A stretch of 7,028 nucleotides of DNA from Oscillospiraceae bacterium (GTDB taxonomy: Bacteria > Bacillota > Clostridia > Oscillospirales > Ruminococcaceae): assembly GCA_900768245.1 (NCBI GenBank), contig CAAGCE010000066.1, forward strand, positions 1-7,028. The letters are read 5' to 3'. A model generated the notes under the pieces. The model saw only the letters and a list, made by a program, of their open reading frames with translations. It had not been told where the DNA came from and ran no database searches. Below are positions 1 through 4,545 of this stretch, piece after piece. The position numbers and the translations under genes were made by a program. Numbering within the stretch: position 1 is the first letter of the stretch; every line of letters begins with the position of its first letter.

Positions 1-108
1 CAATGCAGCCAAATAAAGTTGGTACAACAGATGTAACGTCAGTTACAATCTGAAATGACCCAATAATCTGCATTGCGCTAATTCTAACGAACAAAGCAAA
101 AATAACCC

Positions 109-149
109 TTTTCCAAATTTGCGAGCGTAAGCAGAGCAAATTTTGAAAA
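109..149. repeat. Intergenic hairpin A (14-bp arms, 13-nt loop)
   Basis: Arms 109-122 (TTTTCCAAATTTGC) and 136-149 (GCAAATTTTGAAAA) pair with one mismatch around a 13-nt loop, GAGCGTAAGCAGA. A 12-bp direct repeat, AACAAAGCAAAA, lies on either side (90-101 and 148-159). No T-run follows the stem on either strand as expected for a terminator, so I read it as a palindromic intergenic repeat. Its loop resembles that of the hairpin at 194-246. Confidence 0.6.
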
Positions 150-193
150 CAAAGCAAAACTATAAAATCAAAGATACCAAGCCAAACCACCCC

Positions 194-246
194 TTGCCAT
201 AAACGATATATTCAAGCGACAGCGCAGAATTATCGTTTATAGGCAA
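194..246. repeat. Intergenic hairpin B (about 20-nt arms, 13-nt loop)
   Basis: Arms 194-213 and 227-246 pair over most of their length with one or two small bulges: TTGCC-ATAAACGATA on the left matches TATCGTTTAT-AGGCAA on the right, and ATTC/GAAT closes the top. The 13-nt loop AAGCGACAGCGCA has the same length as that of the hairpin at 109-149 and shares its AGCG..AGC pattern. No T-run suggests a terminator. Confidence 0.6.
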
Positions 247-487
247 CGGAGCAAAAACAACGTTTCAACCAAGTCACACATCATACCATAATTAAACTGC
301 GTTCAATGTGGACGGATATGAAATCCGCCTATACAAAATTATGCGGTATATCTAAGACAGTTCATTAAAGCGACGATTTCATTCCCATTTTATTACTATT
401 CCAAGTTCACCAATGATAACAATAATTTTTATATATAGTTCTTATATTTCGGCATTATGAACAAAGTACACAAAAAAGGTATAGTTA
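247..487. other. AT-rich intergenic stretch without a supported gene
   Basis: I see no credible coding frame here on either strand. A short hairpin (GGAT-ATGAA-ATCC with partial extension) lies near 310-328. The remainder is AT-rich spacer leading to the control region of the formate-lyase operon. Confidence 0.5.
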
Positions 488-542
488 TTGTCAAGATATA
501 CAAGAACTTGTGTGACCCGTGAATAAAATGTCAATATATTGA
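488..542. promoter_or_regulatory. Candidate operator region upstream of the formate-lyase promoter
   Basis: Small dyads cluster here: ACAAG-AA-CTTGT (500-511, perfect), TCAATATATTGA (531-542, a perfect 12-bp palindrome) and a looser TTGT...ACAA pair (488-503). They lie about 30-80 bp upstream of the proposed -35 box. A redox regulator such as Rex or an Fnr/Crp-family protein would make sense for a fermentation enzyme, but none of these dyads matches the TTGTTAA-N4-TTAACAA or TTGAT-N4-ATCAA consensus well. The regulator is therefore unassigned. Confidence 0.25.
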
Positions 543-570
543 TAAAAATAATGTATTTCGCCGCAAACTA

Positions 571-599
571 TTGTATCAAAAGAATAAATATGATAAAAT
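571..599 (+). promoter_or_regulatory. Candidate sigma-A-type promoter for the formate-lyase operon
   Basis: TTGTAT (571-576) is separated by 17 bp from TAAAAT (594-599). This predicts transcription starting near 606 and a leader of about 110 nt before the start codon at 716. Both boxes differ from consensus at two or fewer positions. The region is AT-rich, so other boxes are possible. Confidence 0.45.
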
Positions 600-658
600 A
601 ATATCAAGACGGAATACGCTGTTTATTTATCGAATAGCGCAGCCCGTAAAATTTATCG

Positions 659-707
659 GAATCACCGCAGCTTATATCGGGGCTTTCGGCGGTATTCTTA
701 CAGGAGG
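659..707 (+). promoter_or_regulatory. Leader hairpin and strong ribosome site of the formate-lyase gene
   Basis: GAAT-(C)-ACCGC (659-668) can pair with GCGGT-ATTC (689-697) with one bulged base. This makes a stem that ends five bases before the ribosome site AGGAGG (702-707). The start codon at 716 follows after 8 bases. The strong, well-spaced site fixes the start. The hairpin may stabilise the messenger or affect ribosome access. Confidence 0.5.
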
Positions 708-715
708 TTTTTTTC

Positions 716-2788
716 ATGAGCGGATTACCGGCAGAGTGGGCAGGGTTCCAGCTTGGCCGTTGGAGCAACGGCTCAGTAAATGTCAGAGATTTTATTCAGA
801 GAAACTATAAGCCTTATGAGGGCGATGAATCCTTCCTCGCAGGTCCTACTGAAGCTACCAAGGCTCTTTGGGCTGAAATTTCAGAGCTTTCCAAGAAAGA
901 GCGTGAGGCAGGCGGCGTTCTCGATATGGATACTAAAATCGTATCTACTATCACTTCCCACGGCGCAGGCTACATCGACAAAGATAAAGAACAGATCGTC
1001 GGACTTCAGACTGACAAGCCTTTCAAACGTTCTCTCCAGCCTTTCGGCGGTATAAGAATGGCTCAGAACGCTTGCCACGAAAACGGATACGAAGTTGATC
1101 CCGAAGTTGTTGACATTTTCACAAAATACAGAAAAACTCATAATCAGGGTGTTTTCGATGTTTATACACCCGAAATGAGAATGGCAAGAAAATCCGCTAT
1201 CATCACAGGTCTTCCAGATGCTTACGGCAGAGGCAGGATCATCGGCGACTACCGCCGTGTTGCTCTCTATGGTATCGACAGACTTATTGAAGACAAGAAG
1301 CACCAGTTCGCTACAACTCTCAAGCGTATGACCTCCGAAACTATCAGACTTCGTGAAGAGCTTACAGACCAGATCCGTGCTCTTGAAGAACTCAAGGAAC
1401 TCGGCAATATCTATGGTTTCGATATTTCACGTCCTGCCGCAAATGCTAAGGAAGCTGTTCAGTGGCTCTATTTCGGCTACCTCGCTGCCGTTAAGGAACA
1501 GAACGGCGCCGCAATGAGCCTCGGACGTACATCAACATTCCTCGACATATACATTCAGCGTGACCTTGACCTCGGTCTTATCACTGAAGAGCAGGCACAG
1601 GAATATATCGACCACTTCATTATGAAGCTCCGTATCGTTAAGTTTGCCCGTACTCCCGAATACAACGAGCTCTTCTCAGGCGACCCGACATGGATCACAG
1701 AATCTATCGGCGGCATCGGTGTTGACGGCAGACCTATGGTAACAAAGAACTCCTTCCGTTATCTCCATACTCTCGATAACCTCGGTACTGCTCCGGAGCC
1801 GAATATGACCGTCCTCTGGTCTGTTAATCTCCCGAAAAAGTTCAAGGAATACTGCGCAAAAATGTCTATCAAGTCCTCTTCTATCCAGTATGAGAACGAT
1901 GATATGATGAGAGTTACTCACGGCGACGATTACGCTATCGCCTGCTGCGTATCTTCAATGGTAGTAGGCAAGGAAATGCAGTTCTTCGGTGCAAGAGCAA
2001 ACCTTGCAAAGTGCCTCCTTTACGCTATAAACGGCGGCATTGATGAACGTCTTAAGGTACAGGTCGCTCCTAAGTACCGTCCTGTTGAAGGCGATTACCT
2101 CGACTATGACGATGTAATGGAAAAGTACGACGCTATGATGGACTGGCTCGCAGATCTTTATGTAAATACACTTAACATTATCCACTATATGCACGATAAA
2201 TATTCCTATGAGAAGCTCCAGATGGCTCTTCACGACAGAGATGTAAAGCGTTACTTTGCAACAGGTATCGCAGGTCTTTCCGTTGTTGCCGACTCACTCA
2301 GTGCTATCAAGTACGCTAAGGTAAAGTGCATCCGTGACGAAAACGGTATAGTTGTTGACTATCAGGCAGAGGGCGACTTCCCTAAGTACGGCAACAATGA
2401 TGACCGTGTTGACAGCATTGCTGTTGATATTGTACGACGCTTTATGGATAAGATCAGACAGCACCACACATACAGACACAGTATCCCGACAATGTCAATC
2501 CTTACTATCACTTCAAACGTTGTATACGGCAAGAAGACAGGCAACACACCTGACGGCAGAAAGATGGGCGAACCTCTTGCACCGGGTGCAAACCCAATGC
2601 ACGGACGTGATACTCACGGCGCAACAGCATCACTTGCATCAGTTGCAAAGCTTCCGTTCAGACACGCTCAGGACGGTATCTCCAACACATTCTCCATCAT
2701 TCCTGACGCTCTCGGCAAGGACAGCAGGATATTTGTCGGTGATATAGATATTGACAAGCTTGCCGATGAAGTAAACGGTGAAGAATAA
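716..2788 (+). CDS. pflB: Pyruvate formate-lyase catalytic chain lacking the glycyl-radical domain
   Basis: This is the catalytic part of formate C-acetyltransferase, which converts pyruvate and CoA to acetyl-CoA and formate in anaerobic fermentation in the cytoplasm. Family landmarks are clear and follow E. coli PFL almost line by line: NVRDFIQRNY near the start, YRKTHNQGVFDVYTPE, GLPDAYGRGRIIGDYRRVAL, QNGAAMSLGRTSTFLDIYI, RTPEYNELFSGDP, and the catalytic pair Cys410-Cys411 in AIACCVSSMVVGK. GNTPDGR and PGANPMHGRD follow near the C-terminus. The chain has 690 residues against about 760 for E. coli PFL. It stops after SIIPDALGKD plus a short acidic tail, where E. coli continues into its last ~76 residues with the radical glycine. 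That missing domain is encoded separately at 3015-3260, so the enzyme appears to be split rather than inactivated. Translation starts at 716 with AGGAGG 8 bases upstream. The stop overlaps the next start (TAATG). No activase gene (pflA) is visible in the window. Confidence 0.95.
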   Translation: MSGLPAEWAGFQLGRWSNGSVNVRDFIQRNYKPYEGDESFLAGPTEATKALWAEISELSKKEREAGGVLDMDTKIVSTITSHGAGYIDKDKEQIVGLQTDKPFKRSLQPFGGIRMAQNACHENGYEVDPEVVDIFTKYRKTHNQGVFDVYTPEMRMARKSAIITGLPDAYGRGRIIGDYRRVALYGIDRLIEDKKHQFATTLKRMTSETIRLREELTDQIRALEELKELGNIYGFDISRPAANAKEAVQWLYFGYLAAVKEQNGAAMSLGRTSTFLDIYIQRDLDLGLITEEQAQEYIDHFIMKLRIVKFARTPEYNELFSGDPTWITESIGGIGVDGRPMVTKNSFRYLHTLDNLGTAPEPNMTVLWSVNLPKKFKEYCAKMSIKSSSIQYENDDMMRVTHGDDYAIACCVSSMVVGKEMQFFGARANLAKCLLYAINGGIDERLKVQVAPKYRPVEGDYLDYDDVMEKYDAMMDWLADLYVNTLNIIHYMHDKYSYEKLQMALHDRDVKRYFATGIAGLSVVADSLSAIKYAKVKCIRDENGIVVDYQAEGDFPKYGNNDDRVDSIAVDIVRRFMDKIRQHHTYRHSIPTMSILTITSNVVYGKKTGNTPDGRKMGEPLAPGANPMHGRDTHGATASLASVAKLPFRHAQDGISNTFSIIPDALGKDSRIFVGDIDIDKLADEVNGEE

Positions 2789-2997
2789 TGTGCAGCGAAA
2801 ACGATAAAATAAACGAACTTGTGGATATGCTTGACAAGCTTGTTTCGGACGGCAGCAGACATATAAACGTTGACGCCGAAGCACTGCTTGGGGGCAGCGG
2901 CTCGGAAATGACCGTTTCAACGGGCAGGTCGCTGGACTGCGGCACAGGCAATATGGCATGCTGCGTCCCGACGCTCCACAAGGGTATAGATGAATAA
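2788..2997 (+). CDS. Small protein between the two formate-lyase pieces, partly like the glycyl-radical domain
   Basis: I do not recognise this 69-residue protein as a named family. Its start overlaps the preceding stop by one base (TAATG), a layout typical of translational coupling; no strong ribosome site of its own precedes it. Residues 5-28 (INELVDMLDKLV, then HINV) align with residues 5-29 of the downstream glycyl-radical protein (VDNLIELLDGYV, then HLNV), with about nine identities in 26 positions and many conservative changes. It then diverges: the RVSGYA radical loop is absent, and residues 35-69 run from a GGSGS segment into a Ser/Thr-rich part with Cys51, Cys58 and Cys59 and an ACCV motif. 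No signal peptide or membrane segment is visible. It may be a third subunit or assembly factor of the split enzyme, or a decayed duplicate of the radical domain. The intact frame, coupling and clean stop favour a real gene. Confidence 0.7.
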   Translation: MCSENDKINELVDMLDKLVSDGSRHINVDAEALLGGSGSEMTVSTGRSLDCGTGNMACCVPTLHKGIDE

Positions 2998-3001
2998 ATA
3001 C

Positions 3002-3007
3002 GGGAGG
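3002..3007 (+). promoter_or_regulatory. Ribosome site of the glycyl-radical subunit
   Basis: GGGAGG lies 7 bases before the ATG at 3015. A separate strong site shows that the glycyl-radical protein is initiated on its own. It is therefore not simply the stranded end of a broken full-length gene. Confidence 0.75.
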
Positions 3008-3014
3008 TATAATT

Positions 3015-3260
3015 ATGGCAGAAATAAATAATCAGCAGGTCGATAACCTTATCGAACTTCTTGACGGTTATGTTGCAAAGGGCGGACATCACCTTAACGT
3101 CAATGTTTTCACAAGAGAAACACTTATTGACGCACAGAAGCACCCGGAAAAGTATCCTCAGCTCACTATCAGAGTATCAGGCTACGCAGTAAACTTCATC
3201 AAGCTCACAAAAGAACAGCAGGATGATGTTATTTCAAGAACATTCCATCAGTCCATGTAA
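3015..3260 (+). CDS. Free-standing glycyl-radical domain protein (GrcA-like), radical subunit of the split formate-lyase
   Basis: This 81-residue protein corresponds to the last ~76 residues of pyruvate formate-lyase. Residues 11-31 (NLIELLDGYV, HHLNVNV) match E. coli NLAGLMDGYF...HLNVNV. KYPQLTIRVSGYAV (46-59) contains the radical glycine, Gly56, equivalent to Gly734 of E. coli PFL. LTKEQQDDVISRTF and a final QSM complete the domain. The activase would be expected to form the radical on Gly56, which then generates the thiyl radical on the Cys410-Cys411 pair of the catalytic chain at 716-2788. E. coli GrcA (YfiD) is a related free-standing domain, but it is a spare part for oxygen-damaged, full-length PFL. 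Here the neighbouring catalytic chain has no such domain, so this protein should be essential for activity. A strong ribosome site and a following terminator indicate the last gene of the operon. Confidence 0.92.
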   Translation: MAEINNQQVDNLIELLDGYVAKGGHHLNVNVFTRETLIDAQKHPEKYPQLTIRVSGYAVNFIKLTKEQQDDVISRTFHQSM

Positions 3261-3276
3261 TTTCGGCTGATACATA

Positions 3277-3325
3277 CCCCCCTCGGCTGCCGCATTTCGG
3301 TGCATCAGCCGGAGGGGGGTTTTAA
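3277..3325 (+). terminator. Rho-independent terminator of the formate-lyase operon
   Basis: CCCCCCTCGGCTG (3277-3289) pairs with CAGCCGGAGGGGGG (3306-3319), with one bulged G, followed by TTTTAATT. The stem is very GC-rich and starts 17 bases after the stop codon at 3260; the T-run is short. An alternative 8-bp stem, CGGCTGAT (3264-3271) with ATCAGCCG (3304-3311), uses part of the same right arm. Confidence 0.85.
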
Positions 3326-3358
3326 TTAAGAATTAAGAATTAAAAATTAAGAATTATT
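3324..3358. repeat. Tandem AATTAAG heptamer repeat, five units
   Basis: The 35 bp divide exactly into AATTAAG, AATTAAG, AATTAAA, AATTAAG and AATTATT. The array directly follows the terminator and ends 39 bp before the palindromic element at 3397-3611. Similar AT-rich heptamer runs are familiar at the edges of intergenic repeats, but I cannot assign a function. Confidence 0.7.
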
Positions 3359-3396
3359 GTAACCTTGACTTTTGCTTCAAAAAGGCAGCGTTTGTT

Positions 3397-3611
3397 CAGA
3401 CTTTTAGTTTTTTTATTTTTTTTGGGGGGCGGCGGTTTGGGGTTTGCTGTGAGCTGTAAGAAACGTTTCCGCCGCAGTCGCAAGTACCAAGCGAACCCAG
3501 ACTTTTATATGGGGTGCGCTCTGTTCTTACGACTGCGGCGGCTTGCTATCCCCCGATTTACTGCAAGCTTTATGCCGCCGCCCAATAAAAAAATAAAAAT
3601 GAAAAAGTCTG
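3397..3611. mobile_element. MITE-like palindromic intergenic element, copy 1
   Basis: The 215-bp block is bounded by imperfect inverted repeats of about 37-39 bp. The left end (3397-3435) and the complement of the right end (3575-3611) both read CAGACTTTT, then a T-rich run, then GGGCGGCGG. A second, perfect 12-bp inverted repeat lies inside: CCGCCGCAGTCG (3469-3480) and CGACTGCGGCGG (3530-3541). No credible protein is encoded; open frames across it are by-products of low-complexity sequence. A diverged copy in opposite orientation begins after 6850, which shows it is a dispersed family. I see no obvious target-site duplication. It could be a non-autonomous transposable element or an REP-like structured repeat. 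Confidence 0.65.
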
Positions 3612-3675
3612 CACTATCATCGATTTTTTCAGCTTTATTTCGCTTGATTTTCACAGAAATTACACAAAAGCCCTG

Positions 3676-3686
3676 TATTATATAAA
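3676..3686 (+). promoter_or_regulatory. Possible -10 region for the hairpin-cluster RNA
   Basis: TATTATATAAA lies just before the first stem-loop at 3691 and would place a transcription start near 3690. The upstream -35 choices (TTACAC at 3660-3665, TTCACA at 3650-3655) are poor or badly spaced. This is a weak prediction. Confidence 0.25.
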
Positions 3687-3690
3687 CTGT

Positions 3691-3906
3691 GATCGGGAGG
3701 AACACAAAATCCTCAGATCATTCTTCATAATTACTTTTATAGATAAAAATTATTTACCCCGATAATTTTTATCAGTCCGATTTGCAATCAGACATATAAA
3801 AGAACCCTCTGCTTCAAAATATTTACCCCGATATTTTGAAGAACCCCCAATAATCCTATATCATAATCTAGCCCCTGTCTTACCCCTGACAGGGGTGCTT
3901 TCTTTA
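3691..3906 (+). ncRNA. Candidate structured small RNA with repeated TTACCCC hairpin loops
   Basis: At least five stem-loops lie in about 215 nt. H1 pairs 3691-3701 with 3710-3719 (GATC and GAGGA/TCCTC, 8-nt loop ACACAAAA). H2 pairs GATAAAAATTAT (3742-3753) perfectly with 3762-3773, loop TTACCCCG. A small hairpin pairs 3775-3782 with 3786-3793. H3 pairs CTTCAAAATAT (3812-3822) perfectly with 3831-3841, loop TTACCCCG. H4 pairs CCCCTGTC (3872-3879) perfectly with 3888-3895, loop TTACCCCT, and is followed by T-rich sequence. The stems of H2, H3 and H4 are unrelated while the loops are nearly identical, as expected if stem pairing and loop sequence are both selected. No credible coding frame fits. 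C-rich exposed loops are a known feature of Gram-positive small RNAs that bind G-rich ribosome sites, so that is one possible role. Strand and boundaries are inferred from the terminal T-run. I cannot match it to a named RNA family. Confidence 0.5.
3872..3906 (+). terminator. Probable rho-independent terminator ending the hairpin cluster
   Basis: A perfect 8-bp GC-rich stem, CCCCTGTC with GACAGGGG, closes an 8-nt loop. It is followed by TGCTTTCTTTATT. The T-run is interrupted, so it is a moderate terminator. It would also stop read-through toward the signalling operon starting at 4159. Confidence 0.6.
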
Positions 3907-4021
3907 TTATTTCTAAAAGTTCATTTATAAGACACATAATACATAAATTAACTATAAATTAATTGCACTCTTTTGTGTAATATACCCAAAAAGTACCTCT
4001 TAAAATGTCCGTCATTGCCCC
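3907..4021. other. AT-rich spacer upstream of the signalling operon
   Basis: No gene is visible. The stretch holds a 9-bp direct repeat, ATAAATTAA, at 3943-3951 and 3954-3962, whose starts are 11 bp apart (about one helical turn). It also holds ACCTCTTAAAAT (3995-4006), which is complementary to the ribosome site of the gene at 4159. Confidence 0.4.
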
Positions 4022-4150
4022 TTGAAAAACTTGATTTTTTATTGTATAATAATAAGTGTTGATATGTGGTTTACTGATCGATATAATGCTTTTTCATTTA
4101 TCCGTAATGTCTCAGAAAACTGCACCGCTGAATTACATATTTTAAGAGGT
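3995..4150 (+). promoter_or_regulatory. Perfect 12-nt anti-ribosome-site sequence upstream of the cheY-like promoter
   Basis: ACCTCTTAAAAT (3995-4006) is the exact complement of ATTTTAAGAGGT (4139-4150), which contains the AAGAGG ribosome site (4144-4149) of the gene at 4159. The upstream arm lies before the promoter at 4022-4050. Only transcripts entering from further upstream would carry both arms and mask the ribosome site; transcripts from the local promoter would not. The complementarity is seen directly; the regulatory role is inference. Confidence 0.35.
4022..4050 (+). promoter_or_regulatory. Consensus sigma-A promoter of the receiver-phosphatase operon
   Basis: TTGAAA (4022-4027), a 17-bp spacer and a perfect TATAAT (4045-4050) predict transcription starting near 4057 and a leader of about 100 nt. 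The -35 box sits in CCCCTTGAAAA, which recurs at the promoter of the gene at 5564. Confidence 0.8.
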
Positions 4151-4158
4151 GTTTTATA

Positions 4159-4527
4159 ATGTCAAATGGTTTGAAGGTCCTTGTCTGCGATGACTCCGTT
4201 CTTGTCAGAAAGCAGATGCACAATATTCTTACCGCAAACGGCATCGTTACTGTTGCCGAGGCTGTTGACGGCGAGCAAGCCGTTGTAAAATATGCGGAAT
4301 TTATGCCCGATGTGGTTTTTATGGACATCGTTATGCCTAAAAAAACAGGTATCGATGCTTTGAAGGATATTATCTTGCTTGACCCCGATGCAAAAGTCGT
4401 TATGGCGTCTTCTATCGGCACGCAGGGAAATCTTAAAGAAGCTATCGACTGCGGCGCATATGATTTCATTCAGAAGCCTGTTTCAGAAGCAGCTGTCATC
4501 AAGCTTATCGAAAAAATAAAAGCATAA
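4159..4527 (+). CDS. Stand-alone CheY-like response regulator receiver
   Basis: The 122-residue protein is a single receiver domain with no output domain, as in CheY. It has the acidic pair Asp11-Asp12 (VLVCDDSVLVRKQM), phosphoacceptor Asp56 in VVFMDIVMPKKTG, the switch Ser84 in VMASS, Phe103 in place of the usual aromatic, and Lys106 in FIQKPV. It should accept a phosphoryl group on Asp56 from a histidine kinase such as CheA and act by protein-protein contact in the cytoplasm. No kinase, receptor or flagellar gene is in the window, so a chemotaxis role is not established. AAGAGG (4144-4149) lies 9 bases before the ATG. The gene is followed after 18 bases by a CheX-like gene, whose family dephosphorylates CheY, so the two likely form one module. 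Confidence 0.9.
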   Translation: MSNGLKVLVCDDSVLVRKQMHNILTANGIVTVAEAVDGEQAVVKYAEFMPDVVFMDIVMPKKTGIDALKDIILLDPDAKVVMASSIGTQGNLKEAIDCGAYDFIQKPVSEAAVIKLIEKIKA

Positions 4528-4545
4528 TAAGGAGGGAGTGTCAGG

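Noticed and set aside
1..73. Minus-strand open frame beginning with ATG at 73 and running off the left edge
   Set aside because: Only 24 codons are visible, with no good ribosome site, and the frame stays open upstream through hairpin repeats. No family is recognisable, so I did not call a gene.
571..810. Plus-strand 79-codon frame across the formate-lyase promoter and start
   Set aside because: It begins inside the proposed promoter, has no ribosome site, and overlaps the well-supported formate-lyase gene in another frame.
2890..2994. Reading the GG-, Ser/Thr- and Cys-containing tail of the 69-residue protein as a lanthipeptide-type core peptide
   Set aside because: The composition is suggestive, but there is no modification enzyme or exporter nearby, and the N-terminal half aligns with the glycyl-radical subunit in a formate-lyase operon.
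881..3143. Several minus-strand and out-of-frame open frames inside the formate-lyase operon
   Set aside because: They lie opposite or out of frame with strongly conserved coding sequence, lack ribosome sites and show no family features.
3365..3705. Open frames of 106 codons (+) and 66 codons (-) over the palindromic element
   Set aside because: Their translations are low-complexity products of T-rich, GGCGG-rich inverted repeats, with no ribosome site.
3742..3895. Interpreting the TTACCCC hairpins as a CRISPR array
   Set aside because: The repeated part is only the 8-nt loop, the stems differ, spacing is irregular, and there is no constant repeat of about 25-35 bp.
4031..4036. TTGATT as an alternative -35 box for the receiver gene
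   Set aside because: It is only 8 bp from the TATAAT; TTGAAA at 4022 has the ideal 17-bp spacing.
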